Assembly (NCBI RefSeq): GCF_019059575.1 | Contig: NW_024881536.1 | Location: forward strand, 1 to 64,000 | Reading direction: 5' to 3' | DNA length: 64,000 bases | From: Amphibalanus amphitrite | Taxonomy: Eukaryota > Arthropoda > Thecostraca > Balanomorpha > Balanidae | Shown: positions 9,566 to 21,657 of the stretch, piece by piece | Numbering within the stretch: position 1 is the first letter of the stretch | Layout: each line of letters opens with the position of its first letter | Program-made: the position numbers and the translations under genes | The notes under the pieces: model-generated | What the model saw: only the letters and a program-made list of their open reading frames with translations | Told to the model about the DNA's origin: nothing | The model's database searches: none

Positions 9566-12500
9566 GTGAGACCCTTGAGCAGACACAATGCTAGGTTTAG
9601 GTAGACCGGTGTGTTGGTTAATAATTTCTTGGGAGGTGCCTACTTGATCGTTGGCTCATAACATATGTCTTATATTGCAACTATATTGATGTGTGTGGTT
9701 AATCACAACCAAAATAAAGATGATAAAGAACACTAGATGGAAACCATTAACAAGTCACGTCTACGTTTAAATACCCGTACTCCGTCTGTTGACAGTTCCC
9801 AGCTTCCCCGAAGCAATATAAATGCATCCGCGAATCGTGAGCCCCGAACCAAAACAATAGTGCTGCAACCGTTTGTGAAGGTTATCGCGGCTTACCAATG
9901 AGCCGAGCCCCCGTCCGGCCTTGTCTCATACCTTTTTCGAGACCGCGAAATGCGCAGCAGCATATAGTATCACGACCACCGACCTGTCTCGCCCTGTCCG
10001 AGCCCCCGACCGGCCCCCGTCAGCGGCCAATCAGAGTGAGAGTTGCAGTCACATGACTTGGAGCGGTGAATTCTCATGGCCAATGTGAGGTGCAGCGGGA
10101 CTACAGATGAGACAAACGGTGACTGACCGGTTCTGAAATGGGCGAGGGTCGTGATTCCCTGAATGAGGAGGGGGCAAAGGAGACTGATGCTATCGAACTT
10201 CACCGGTATAAATAGCCACGACGGACGTATACATAGACTGGACTGGCAATCCTAATGGACCTCCAATAGAAGATATATTTGAAGCTCACAAGGCGAAATC
10301 TTACCGTACCAAAAATGCATATTGCATATGGTCATCAAGGCTATGCAATTCGGATTGCGTCTAAACGAATGGTCTGATCGAAATAACTGGTACAGTTCGA
10401 CGTCTAATTTTGACACAAGTTCACAGGTGACCCGACCCATGTCGTTGTTTGCCGCAGGCTACCTGCCGGGTAGCGCGGAGCTGCAGCAGCTCGAGGCGGC
10501 CCTACAGAAGCACGGCGCCACCGTGGCCGAGGTGCCCATTGTCATTGGCGATGAGGAGATTCGTACCGACCTGGTGCGCTACCAGCCGCGGCCTCACGAC
10601 CATAAAAACCCCGTGGCCAAGTTCTACCACGCCACCCCGGTGAGTAGTGCGTGCTCTTGTTTTCCTTCGTCTGCAAGTATGAACCTTAGCTTGCCCTATC
10701 GCCGATAGGTCAACTTATATCGATGTTTTACATCTACACGTGCCTAAATCGAGGGAGAGGGGTTAAGATTCACGACTGACCTCGCCGTTTCTTTGCTTAT
10801 TGAGCCACAGTCTCGCGAGAAAAAGAAGTTTGCTGGTAGCTGAGAGTCGCAGAGATTTGAACCAAATTCGAAGGACACCAGCCAACGACTCAAAAGTTGA
10901 TTTTTGTTTCGGTAAATAATTTTGGTAAAGAAATCTTGCATGACAATGAATTTGGTCAATTTCACGGTGTTTGTTATGTCGAGAGGCATCATATGCTACA
11001 CTTCTATTAACCCTCGCCCGCACATGGGGGGGGGGGGTTGCCACCCCCCCCCCCCCCAGGCAGTCTTTCTGCTCTGCACTCAACATTTTTAGAGCTAGAA
11101 GGCTGATTTTTCGTATAGCTGCTCGTCCATCCTTTCTTGATGTCCACTGAAAATTTCAAGTTTCTGTGATTTTTGGTTTCGGAGATATGACCTTGCTTTT
11201 CAGGTCATGTCATGACCCAAATGGCCAATTCTCAACATCTTGCGTTTGCCATGGGCCTTGTGAGCTTTTGACACCCTGATTTCGGCCTTTTTTGCCAGTC
11301 TTACCTCCCACCTATCATGGAACATGTTGTTCGACGATGTACAGGTGTCAAGGTCAGGGTCAAGGTCAACCTAGGTCATCTAAGATAATTGCGTTTTAGG
11401 CAAGCCGAATTTACTTTTTGTGAAGTTTTTTGACTGCCTTTTTGGTAAAGGCTTCTCAGATCATGATTTCATGTGATATGAACCCAAAAACAATCGGTGC
11501 ACACATCAGTATACACACAGACACACACAGACATACAAACACATATAACTGACCTTGACCTAACTTGACCTGAAATGTCCTCAGCAGCAAAATTCTTGTC
11601 GGATAGTGTGACAAAGAGGTTCTAGCTGGCTTGGCACCAGAAAACAGCATCGTCATCGGTATTTGATAAGCAGCGCACTTGATATCCAACGGTGACCCAA
11701 AACAGCAACATTTTTTAGTTTGACCTTACCTGGAAGGTCAATGACTGACCTGAGAAGGTAAAACTGGGTATCATTGGATTCGTCTCTTCCCAAAGAATCT
11801 TTTTGGTCTTTACTGCTAAGCTCTATCTCCAACAGGAACGAAATGGCGCGGGGGGGGGGGGTGGCAACCACCCCCCCCCCCCATGTGCGTTCTAGGATGG
11901 GAAAATGGCATGTGCGGGCGAGGGTTAAAAAAATAAAAAATGGATACTGAGCGTAGCTTAGGTCAAGGTAAGGTCATTCAGCGCCACTCAGACCGTTTAT
12001 CAAGGGGATCATGCACATGCCATTTGAATCAACAGTTTTGGCTCATTCTGAGCTCTGCTCATGTCGTATCTGTTTCGCTTGCACAATTTGATCGGCTCGG
12101 GAGTTAATCTCGGCGAACGTGCCTGAGATGAGGTTAGTCATTCCCGGCGTCAGATAACCAGTTATTTATTTTCACATCGATTTATCGGTAGGTAGATTTA
12201 TAGGTAGGTTCGAGGTCACGTGTTTGACCTGACCTCACGTGACCCGTGAGCATAATCCGAGATACACGGCGGCGTTTGTTTATAAACTGATCGCACATGG
12301 CCAGTGTGACAGCCGCCCGGATGCCTACCTCGTCAGTATGTAGTTACGAGATCTGGAAGTGTACCGCCTAAAACAGCCGCCGGCTGCCAAGCCGGACTGC
12401 CGCAGGGGTCGGCCGGCGGCGGAAATTTCCACTCGGGACGCCGCTTGGCGCCCGCGGCGAACGGGAGACGTCATCACCAGGGGCGGTCTCAGCGCACCGA

Positions 12501-15500
12501 ATGACGGGGGCACGGCGAACACACGGCAGGGGTTAAAGGGACACTCCCACCTTAACATTAGTTTTGAGTTGAGATAGCCAAATTGGTGGCCATGGCCTGC
12601 AAATACCGGTTTGGGCACTCACAACATCGACAAATGCTTTAATTCGGAGATATGGAATTTCAAACTTGCAGTTTTCGGATTCTAAGGGGCTAGTGCATTG
12701 GTATGCCCCCTTAGAATTTGTGACGTCAGCGGAGATCTAACGATTTTTAAATCTTGTACTAAAACGTTTGGTAGCACGCGGTGGTATATGCTGCTTTGCG
12801 CGCAACAAATGCCGCACTTTCAAATAAAGTCGCTAGGAACAGCGGAGATCCCAAAAAGTAAACAAAAGTAAAAGTCTAATATCTTGAAAACCGGTGAATA
12901 TTTTTCGATGAAATTTGGTAGATATTCGTTTTCGCTCTTTCTGAACCGAGCCGAGCGACATCACTTTCGTGCCAATTCATTAACTTTTTGAAGGTGGGAG
13001 GGTCCCTTTAAAGGGACCCTCCCACCTTCAAAAGTTAATGAATTGGCACGAAAGTGATGTCGCTCGGTTCAGAAAGAGCGAAAACGAATATCTACCAAAT
13101 TTCATCGAAAAATATTCAGCGGTTTTCAAGATATTAGACTTTTACTTTTGTTTACTTTTTGGGATCTCCGCTGTTCCTAGCGACTTTATTTGAAAGTGCG
13201 GCATTTGTTGCGCGCAAAGCAGCATATACCACCGCGTGCTACCAAACGTTTTAGTAAAAGATTTAAAAATCGTTAGATCTCCGCTGACGTCACAAATTCT
13301 AAGGGGGCATACCAATGCACTAGCCCCTTAGAATCCGAAAACTGCAAGTTTGAAATTCCATATCTCCGAATTAAAGCATTTGTCGATGTTGTGAGTGCCC
13401 AAACCGGTATTTGCAGGCCATGGCCACCAATTTGGCTATCTCAACTCAAAACTAATGTTAAGGTGGGAGTGTCCCTTTAATCTCACCCTCAACGGTGTAT
13501 TGGGACATTTTGCGGCAATCGTATCAATGTTGTTTTCTGACGTCTGTCAAGATTCTGTGGTAATAATGCGACATGCATGCCAGTTTCTAATGCTGCAGGT
13601 AGCACGTTTTCTGTGTCGACAGACCGGAAGTACGACGCTAACTTCTTATTTCTGATCATATCCATCATGTTTTGTCACAGGAGATCGTGCAGAAGGCGAT
13701 CGACAACAGTCTGTCGGCGCGTGAGGCGTGGGAGAAGGTGCCCCTGTCGGAGAAGATCGACATCTTCCACCGGGCGGCCGACATGATGGCCACCAAGTAC
13801 CGGCAGGACCTCAACGCCACCACCATGCTCGGACAGGTGAGGGGAACGGGGATGATGTCAGTCATCGCCAAACGTCAGCAGTAGCGCTACCGATGCCGTC
13901 ATTGTTACTGATCCCTGCTACATTGACCGTTTAACTTTGATTTGGGAAACGCTGATCCAGGGACGGCGCCACAGGGGGGGCAAGGGGGGCAGCCGCCCCC
14001 CCCCCCCCAACTCTGAACACTGGGGCCCTCTTTCAGCCAGCCGGGTCAGGTATGGAAGGAATGAGAGGGCTGTGCAGAAAGAAGACTTCTGGGCAGAGCT
14101 GTACAAATGACTTGAGTGGGGAATCAAGCCAAAGGGGGCCTTCTCAAGGTGCCAGCGCCAAGATAAAACTTACGGGCTTTGGCCCATGTTTTTGGAAAAG
14201 GGCCCAATTTAGCAAAAAAGGTGAAAGAAAATCATTTATTTGGTATCTTGGGTGATTGTGACCCTGTCCTATCTTCCCAGGCTGTAGAAAGGGCCCGGGC
14301 CAAAGAGGGCCCATGCCACATCTGAGAGGGCCCATTCAATATATGAAAGGGCCCAGGCAAGGTCTGGGAGGTACCATATTATGCCTGAGAAGGAGAGGGC
14401 CCATACCAGTCATGACAGGGCCCGCAGCGGTGCTGAGATGGCCCTTGGAAGGAGTGCGAGAGCCTGTAAAATGCCTCAGAGGGCCCATACCAGCCGTGAC
14501 AGGGCTCATATCAGTACTGAGAGGGCCCACAGCAGGGCCCATAACAGTACTGAGGGGGCCACCACAAGTTATGTGAGGGCCCGTACCCTGACATATTACT
14601 GAGGATTATGTCAGTCAATGGCAATCATGGAAGGGCCCCAGCAGTACAGTGAGAGGACTGTTGCAATGACTAGGAGGGCCCGTACCATACCTGAGAGGGC
14701 CCATACCACTCATGCGAGGGCCTGCAGCAGTACTGAGAGGGCCCCCTTGCAAGAACTGGGAGGGCCCGTATCATGCCTGAGAGGGTCTGTACCAGTCATA
14801 AGAGGGCCAACAACAGTGCTGAGAGGACCATTAAAATGTCTGGTAAGGTCCTTAGAATCTCTGAGAGGGTCCATCCATACCAGGCCTCAGAAGCCCCACG
14901 TATTATAAAAAGGCCCACATCAAGCCTGTGAGGGTCCCTACCAGTCAATAGGGGGCTTTATCGGGCTTCAATGGCCATTCCAAACTGAGGATCTACCGAA
15001 CTTCAGAAGGCCCATACCAGGCCTCAGGGGCCCAAACCAGGCTTCAGAAGGACCATATCAGGTCTCAAGGGGCCACGCCAGGTCTCTGAGGCCTCTACTA
15101 GGCCTTAGAAGGTTCATAATAGACTTGGGGACCTGACAGGTTTCTGACTGGGGACCTGACATCGTGTTCCTCTCGTCGAGCTATTCGCTGACATTTTGAA
15201 AATTTGACCTCAGGTCAAGGCCATGACCTGACCGGAAAGGGTCATGTTGCATATCAGTCGAACCGTATTGTCGAGTTGAATATACATCTGACGTGTTTTC
15301 ATCGCTCTAGCACGTCTCTATCGAAAGTTAGAGCCAAAAAACTGCTGGTGACCGTTCATGACCTGAGATGACCTCAGGGGCACACAAAGGGGCACATGTG
15401 CATTTTTCCGATTCAGTGTGTCATATTTACCCATGAACCGATGTTTGAGAGGGTTTTGAACACCATTCGTCCACAAGAGGCGCATTTCAATTTTCTCCCA

Positions 15501-18500
15501 TTGACTTATAATGGAGAGGTCGCAAAATTGACCTGACCTTACGTCACCGATATCGAAATTCCGAGATATACGTTTTGTCCATACTATTATTTTCATCAAT
15601 TGCTGAAAGTTTCAAGGCGATCGTTTAGCCGGTGTAGCACTGACGAGGATTGAAACTTTTTCTGAGGTGAGGTCACTTGACATGACTTGGTGACCTGACC
15701 TTGAGAGCCCTGGGTCTGAAATTTTAACAACATGTGCGGAAAAGATGCATGAACAGGTGTGCAAAAAACAACGGCGCGAAGTACCGTCATTTTTTTAGAT
15801 ATCTGCGAAAAACCGCATGGGGGTGTTCAAACACCCCCGGCCCGGCGCGGGTTAACACAAAAGTTATTGTGTAGAAGGCAACGGTCGGTTGTGGAAATGA
15901 TAGGGCAAGGTACAAATAAAGGCTTGCATAGTATTGACGGTTTTAACGATATTTCGGAAAGTTTGGGCCCCCATCTTGTTTGGGCCCTTTTTCTGAAAAC
16001 CTGCCCCCGCAAGGCAAAATCCGTGGCGCCGTCCCTGCGCTGATCGAGTGAAGATCGTGTTGCAAAGCGGTCGTATTATTAAGAAAACTATTTGAAACGG
16101 TGTATTTGATTTTAAATCCGACATGTGCTTTGACAATCAGTTGAATAGCGAGTGTTCGGTGAACAGTGGGACGATATCGATGCTTTGTTTTCCCCGTTTC
16201 CAGTCCAAGACGGTGGTGCAGGCTGAGATTGACGCCGCCGCCGAGCTGGTGGATTTCCTCCGCTTCAACGCCTTCTTCGCCAAGGAGCTGACCAAGTACC
16301 AGCCCATCAGCGAGGACGCCTCGGTCACTAAGAATTCGATGCGCCTGCGCGGCCTGGAGGGCTTCGTGGCCGCTGTGTCACCGTTCAACTTCACGGCGAT
16401 TGGCGGCAACCTGGCGTCCGCGCCGACACTCATGGTACGGCGCTACGCGATGATGTTATTGAGCTCGCTGTCCACTGGGCCTTACCGCTTCTCGCACTTA
16501 TTAAATTTAGACCGTTACCTCATCCGTTTTGTATAGGTTGTAGTTGGTTGGCGCAAGAACTGACCGGCGTCCTTTTCTGGCTGTTGCTGAACCGTAAACG
16601 TTTAGTAGAGGCTGGCACGGAGCCATCTGGCAGTCAGCCAGTCAGTTTTCCGCGCAGCTGCGCCGCTACACTTCTGCGTTTCTGCGATGCCCGCCGGTCG
16701 GTTTTGTCAGTGTTTTTCACCTCAGCTGGGGCCGTCGGAGCCCGTCCTGGCCCTCCCTCCCCTCCCCTCTCCCGACTGCATCTGGTCAGCTGTTGTTTAC
16801 ATTCACCGCCCCCGTTGCCAGGGTAACGTGGTGGTGTGGAAACCGTCCGACACGGCTATCCTGAGCAACTACACGGCGTACCGGATCCTGCGCGAGGCCG
16901 GTATTCCGGCCGGCGTCATCAACTTTGTGCCGGCGGACGGGCCTGTGTACGGCGACACGGTAACAGCGTCTCCGGAGCTGTCCGTCGTCAATTTCACCGG
17001 ATCGGTCCCGTGAGTACAAGCAGCAGCTACATAGGGCGGGGTGGTCCTTAGCGGCCGGCCGGTCATGAAATGAGATTTAGTTTGCATGGGTCATGGCCCA
17101 TGGGATACATGTTTTGTAAGTCACATGTGCTAGTGGGCTCAGCCGCTCATGTTCCTCTGCCTTAGCTCCCGATGTCAGCTTTTCAACTACACAGCGTTTA
17201 GGTTTGTGCTAGATTTCGTGACGCATTTCTTAGCCACTGGCTATGACGTATCTGTCAACACGTTTTGTTACACAACTGAACCATGATTCCTTCCGGCAGC
17301 ACATTCCAGCACCTGTGGAAGCAAGTGGGCAACAACATCGCGCGCTACCGCGGCTTCCCGCGGCTGATCGGCGAGTGCGGCGGCAAGAACTACCACTTTG
17401 TGCACCCGACGGCCGACGGAGCCACTGTGGCCGCGAGCACCATCCGCTCGGCGTTCGAGTTCGGCGGCCAAAAGTGCTCCGCCTGCAGCCGGCTCTACGT
17501 GCCGCGCAGTCGCTGGGACGAGGTGGGTGGCGCCACCATGGCGGTGGCTTCTCTGGTTTCTGTACCGGTCGAGATGTGACAAGTTGGAGAGGGGCCCTCT
17601 GAAATCGGGCACATTCCTAACAAAACAAAGTGGTAGATTCGGATGGACAGTAGTGAATCTTCAGACGTCATTACTTTAGACTTTATGATAAACGTTGGGG
17701 ATATTTATACATTTTAAAATCTCACTAAATATGGATTGTGGAAAAGGTTGGCGCTAACATTAAGGCGTTACCTGCAGGCTATTGTAAATTTTAGACCGGA
17801 CTCTGGTAAAGAGCATCCACGTTCATCAACAGCGTCAATACTGAGATGTTTTTGTTTCTTTCAGATCCGGACTCTAATGTTGAACATTCACAAGGACGTC
17901 AAGATCGGCGATCCGACGAAGAAGGAGAACTTCTTCGGCGCCGTGATTGACGAGAAGGCATTCCAGCGCATCAAGTCGTACATCGACCACGCCAAAAACT
18001 CGCCGGATCTGGATATTATCGCCGGCGGAGGCTGTGACGACAGGTACCTCAGAGTTCAAAGTGCCTGGGGTTCATCCGTGGAGATGTGTTCCAACGTTGA
18101 CACGGATACGTATTCGTTACATTTGGATTCGCATTTCAGTCATAAACTACATGTACTCATTTTATTAACATTTATATTTTCTTACTGTGATCACTAGTCA
18201 CACCTAGCGGCCGAAAAGATGGTTGTGTCTTGCGGTGCAGTATAGCTTCAGGCGCTTATTGTGTCGTGCGGTACAGTGTAACTTCAGGCGAGCATTATGT
18301 AGTGCGGTACAGTATAACTTCAGGCGCGCACTGTGTAGTGTCAAGTGTGGCACCGTATAACTTCAGGCGCGCAATGTGTCCTGTAGTGCGGTGCAGTATA
18401 GATTCAGGCGCACTGTGTCGTGCGGTGCAGTATAACTTTAGGCGCACACCACTCCTGCCATCTATGAGTGGGAATAGCAACCAGAGTGCTAGTCGCTAGA

Positions 18501-19909
18501 GCATGGCTTTTAGAACTCATGTGTTTATCGACCCCAGTAATTAAATGTCGGACACGGCGTTGGTTATTGATTGAATTGCCGTTCAATTGCATACCGAACC
18601 ACATATGATGAACACCCATATCGCTAACACGTGAATGTCTCTGTCTCCAGCACCGGTTACTTCATCGAGCCCACGATCGTGGTTTGTAAGAACCCGTCCG
18701 ACAAGATCATGCAGGAGGAGATCTTCGGCCCGGTGCTGAGCGTCTACGTGTACGAGGATGGTCAGGAGGCGGCCACACTGGACCTGATCGGCCGCTGTCC
18801 GTACGGCCTCACCGGAGCCATCTACAGCCAGGACCAGTGAGTTACCGAGATAGTGTGTCATATTGGACCTCAGTGGAGCCGTCTACAGCCATGGAACCAG
18901 TGAGTTACCGAGATAGTGTGTCATATCGACCTCACTGGAGCCGACTCTACAGCCAGGACCAGTGAGTTACCGAGATAGGGTGTCATATTGGACCTCAGTG
19001 GAGCCGTCTACAGCCAGGACCAGTGAAATACGGAGATACTGGGCGTAACGGGAGCCGTACACATCTAGGACTAGTGATTTACTTAGGCGACTTTGTATGG
19101 TGTCGGGTGATGTCTTTGGTCACCGTCTTGGGCACGGTTACAGTTCAGTTACGGTCTAGGTTCGGTTAAGGTTCAGCAAAACGATATACCGGCTTTCAGC
19201 CAGTTTGCCTTGTATGTTGTATGTTTCACAGCAGAAAGAGCTAACTTTTGTCCTCATAATATAGAATGCCAGTCCTATTTCATTATTACATATACCCAAG
19301 AATAACAGAGGTCAATGCCTTCTCATTTAAAATCGTCTGTGCCCTGCAGGGCTTTCGCCGAGTTCGCGCTGGAGAAGCTGAAGATGACGTGCGGCAACTT
19401 CTACGTCAACGACAAGTCCACCGGGTCCATCGTGGGTCAGCAGCCCTTCGGAGGCGGACGCATCTCAGGTCGGCCTCCTGTTTTCAGTCACTTTTCTTTG
19501 GTAACATGTATTGTGCTTACTGCTTAGTTCTTTGAGGCTCTACGCATTTTGTCATGTTTTGTGCTAAAGGGTGTTTTCTGAATAATATCCGAATATTGAC
19601 AGTATGACTCAAGCTATTTTTCATTATCACAATGTGTACTTTAAGTGTTATTCAAGCTGCAAAGTGTGAAAACACTACATGTATCGTAACTACCATTACA
19701 TACCCTACATCATGAGGTCTCACGAGTCACGATGTTTTCCCGTCCCTCCCCCCACCACGGCTATCACGACGTTAACCGGACCCCGTGTCCCGACAGGCAC
19801 CAACGACAAGGCCGGCGGGCCGCACTACATGCTCAAGTTCTGCTCGCCCCAGGCGATCAAGGAGACCTTCGTGCCGCTGCCGCACTGGAAATACCCCTAC
19901 ATGGAGTAG
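9480..19909 (+). CDS. ALDH4A1: Delta-1-pyrroline-5-carboxylate dehydrogenase, mitochondrial (gene span, 10 exons, 5' end missing)
   Basis: This is P5CDH, the NAD-dependent enzyme that oxidises glutamate gamma-semialdehyde to glutamate in the mitochondrial matrix, the second step of proline breakdown. Ten exons join in consistent phase into about 553 residues, against 563 in human. Conserved stretches run in family order: NEPLL, VIGDEE, AEIDAAAEL, SPFNFTAIGGNLA, VVWKPSDTA, FVPADGP, the general-base glutamate in GECGGKN (codon 17373-17375), the nucleophilic cysteine in GGQKCSACS (codon 17475-17477), KEEIFGPVLSVYVY-like, NDKSTGSIVGQQPFGG and TNDKAGGPHY, ending at PYME. The first exon found has no in-frame ATG, so the leader and start lie in an exon I could not identify. 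Introns carry transposons, a long palindrome and minisatellites. Confidence 0.96.
10458..10639 (+). CDS. ALDH4A1: P5CDH exon
   Basis: The acceptor GCCGCAG precedes it and the donor GTGAGT follows. It encodes the segment from YLPGSAELQQLEAAL through VIGDEE and VAKFYHATP, aligned to the N-terminal part of the enzyme. It ends in phase 0. Confidence 0.93.
11007..11928. mobile_element. TTAA-type MITE in a P5CDH intron
   Basis: The 922-bp element runs from TTAACCCTCGCCCGCACATG to CATGTGCGGGCGAGGGTTAA, perfect inverted ends that include the TTAA target. G-run/C-run blocks sit just inside both ends. The interior has tightly spaced AGGTCA copies, for example GTCAAGGTCAGGGTCAAGGT at about 11347. It has no transposase. 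Confidence 0.88.
12533..13480. mobile_element. Head-to-head pair of TTAA MITEs forming a ~0.95 kb palindrome
   Basis: Two copies of a ~475-bp element abut in opposite orientation at 13008-13011, where they share one TTAA. Each copy has its own inverted ends (TTAAAGGGAC, then CTCCCACCTT), so each is a complete MITE. The arms differ at only a few sites by eye (for example near 12893 against 13120) plus a length difference of about 6 bp. The pair lies in the P5CDH intron between 10639 and 13681. Confidence 0.92.
13681..13836 (+). CDS. ALDH4A1: P5CDH exon
   Basis: The acceptor TTTGTCACAG and donor GTGAGG bound a phase 0/0 exon. It encodes EIVQKAIDN through TMLGQ, the helical segment before the cofactor-binding region. 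Confidence 0.95.
13966..15150. repeat. GGGCCC-rich degenerate minisatellite in a P5CDH intron
   Basis: From about 14280 the phrases GAGAGGGCCCATACCAG and GACAGGGCCC recur every ~25-35 bp and decay toward 15150. A transposon-like boundary (CAGGGACGGCGCC followed by G and C runs) precedes the array at 13966. The long open frames here come from the repeat. Confidence 0.75.
15165..15855 (+). mobile_element. 5'-truncated TTAA-type MITE
   Basis: It ends in CCCGGCGCGGGTTAA at 15855. Its body matches the right half of the elements at 46863-48060 and 62204-63400 (AAAGGGTCATGTTGCATATC and the CTCCCATTGACTTATAATGG region). The left half is missing. Confidence 0.75.
16204..16434 (+). CDS. ALDH4A1: P5CDH exon
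   Basis: The acceptor CGTTTCCAG and donor GTACGG bound 77 codons in phase 0/0. They include VVQAEIDAAAEL and SPFNFTAIGGNLA, characteristic of P5CDH. Confidence 0.96.
16822..17009 (+). CDS. ALDH4A1: P5CDH exon
   Basis: The acceptor GTTGCCAG and donor GTGAGT bound an exon encoding GNVVVWKPSDTA, the NAD-binding segment, through VVNFTGSV. It ends in phase 2; CC joins C of the next exon to make Pro. Confidence 0.96.
17300..17522 (+). CDS. ALDH4A1: P5CDH exon with both catalytic residues
   Basis: The acceptor CCGGCAG and donor GTGGGT bound an exon that contains the catalytic glutamate (GECGGKN) and the nucleophilic cysteine (GGQKCSACSRLY). Both active-site residues are intact. Confidence 0.97.
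17865..18043 (+). CDS. ALDH4A1: P5CDH exon
   Basis: The acceptor TTTCTTTCAG and donor GTACCT bound an exon encoding VKIGDP through FFGAVID and IIAGGGCDD. It ends in phase 2; AG joins C to give Ser. Confidence 0.95.
18230..18450. repeat. Minisatellite in a P5CDH intron, about 35-40 bp unit
   Basis: The phrase GTGCGGTACAGTATAACTTC followed by AGGCGCGCACTGTGT is repeated about six times with point changes. Confidence 0.85.
18651..18836 (+). CDS. ALDH4A1: P5CDH exon
   Basis: The acceptor TGTCTCCAG and donor GTGAGT bound an exon encoding TGYFIEPTIV, EEIFGPVLSVYVYED and YGLTGAIYSQD. The 3' end of this exon plus its donor is the source of the tandem array that follows it. Confidence 0.95.
18801..19070 (+). 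repeat. Tandem array of an exon end with its 5' splice site
   Basis: A unit of about 62 bp, containing GGAGCCGTCTACAGCCAGGA, the donor CCAGTGAGT and GAGATAGTGTGTCATATTGG, occurs about four times. The first copy is the true exon end with donor at 18837. Further GTGAGT donors lie at 18900 and 18962, and a decayed GTGAAA at 19023. Reading past the first donor gives an immediate in-frame TGA at 18838-18840. Confidence 0.88.
19350..19468 (+). CDS. ALDH4A1: P5CDH exon
   Basis: The acceptor CCCTGCAG and donor GTCGGC bound an exon encoding AFAEFALEKLK, then GNFYVNDKSTGSIVGQQPFG. Its last G joins GC of the next exon to give Gly. Confidence 0.95.
19797..19909 (+). CDS. ALDH4A1: P5CDH terminal exon
   Basis: The acceptor CCGACAG opens an exon encoding TNDKAGGPHYMLKF through HWKYPYME and the stop TAG at 19907-19909. 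It matches the C-terminus of the family in length and sequence. Confidence 0.96.
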
Positions 19910-21657
19910 GGCCGGCGCCGTGCGTACCCTTCCAACAACCCAAGGAAGTCGTCATCTGTCGTCGTGTGGTCAAGGAAAACATTGCATACGTTCAACCCCT
20001 GTCGATTATGTTTAAAATTGGATCGATATGAAAGGCCGTCTTTTAACTCGAGATTAGGTATATGAAATATAAGACGTTTAGTAACGACAGTGCTACTTTT
20101 TATGTCGATCTATTTCTTGTTTGTGATTTGAAACAATTCTGTCGACAATGTTCAGTACTTGTTTGTCACTACAAATTATTTTTTTCAAAATCGTCCTCTT
20201 CCTTGCCCGATTTATATGGCCCGTGGGGTCTGGAGCAAAGTGTAAGAAGCCACTAGCTAGATATGTGTGCCGCTGTAAAATTACAGGCATTGTGGTGTTT
20301 TCATTTTAATACAGGCACATTAATAATGTTTGTCTGAACTCAGACGTGTCTAGCATGTCCGGAGTTCAGGGTTCAAGCGATGTGTCAAAACGATCGAAGT
20401 TGATGCACCTGTCTATATTTATTTGTAGGTGTTTGGGGGCTCCAGCTATCTTCTGTCCAACGTACTAATTGGTCATTTTCGATTTTCTGTTAGGTGCACT
20501 ATATGTTAATAGGAGTTAATTTACGGAGCTTATGATAACTCATTCAGTATGGCAACGGGAACTCTAAAAAGCTGCCTTACTTCGCCATTTATTGAGCGTT
20601 TTGTCAACAGCTAACGTCCTTTTATTGGTAAAAACGCAACTAGGTGTTCAGGTACAAGCTGATTGTAGGTTTATATTTTATTCAACCACGTAGATATCTA
20701 AGCATTTGTATCCGATAGCTGCAGCCGCTTTTTATCGGGCGTTCGATGTGTAGTTATTGTCAGTCCGGCCCTCTCTGTGAGCATGGGCCGTGACGGCGGC
20801 GCAGAGCCCTGTGACGAAGCTGTAAACCGGTGAGGCTCGTGTCGCATGGCAGTAATGCAAACCCGTGGACTTTGTGTCAGACTACAGAGCTCAGAATACA
20901 AACGCTGAGTAACTGAGTGTGTGGAATGAACGAGTTATCCCTAGCTAGAGAGCAGGGCAGGACAGGTCGTCCGCCATACCCTCTCGTTAGACTACCTCCG
21001 CCGCACCGGTCACTGGTCAGCTTGAGAGACGGACGCGGTATTGAGTGAATGTGTCATAAAACATCCAATTAACAAACGTTTAGCCTTGTCGGTTATACTC
21101 TCACAGCAGGCACAGTGACCGAGTGTTTTGATTAATGAGATAGGTGAACTAGTTTTAAACACTTTTATTTTCCCTGAAGCCGACAAGAATACGTTACACA
21201 AATCATATAAGAACCATGTACATTATGCATAGGTATATACTATGAATACGTTTACAGGACACGAATTCTCGCACAGCCATATTGATAAGAGAAGCCACCA
21301 CAACGCATGGGTTAAGGATATGAAATTTCACGATAGCCCTTGAATGCTGGTAAAACTAAATGTCCTCCATTCATACCTCCATAAAATTATACCGAGTCCG
21401 GCTGCTGGCCCCGGCACTCCACTTCTGTCGTAAATCTAAAAACATACCTTAGTCTACAACCTAAAATCATGTCCACTGTTATTGTCATATATGACAGCGA
21501 TGAGCATTTATGACCTGATCCAAATCGTCTTTTTCAAAGTCAACAAAATGTCGTTAAAGAACCTCATTCGTGACAGACAGGTGAAGCTTTTTCGAACATC
21601 TTGTATCGAACACGTACATATATCACCGAGTTTCGAACGTATACCATACTCGAGCCG
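19910..21657. other. Intergenic DNA and likely 3' UTRs
   Basis: The stop codons of P5CDH (+) and of the membrane protein gene (-) face each other across this interval. It is AT-rich with no recognisable gene or transposon end. A minus-strand AATAAA at about 21167 could serve the membrane protein gene. Confidence 0.5.

Noticed and set aside
14280..15130. CRISPR-like regularly spaced repeats
   Set aside because: The units are degenerate and there are no constant-length unique spacers; this is a minisatellite in a eukaryotic intron.
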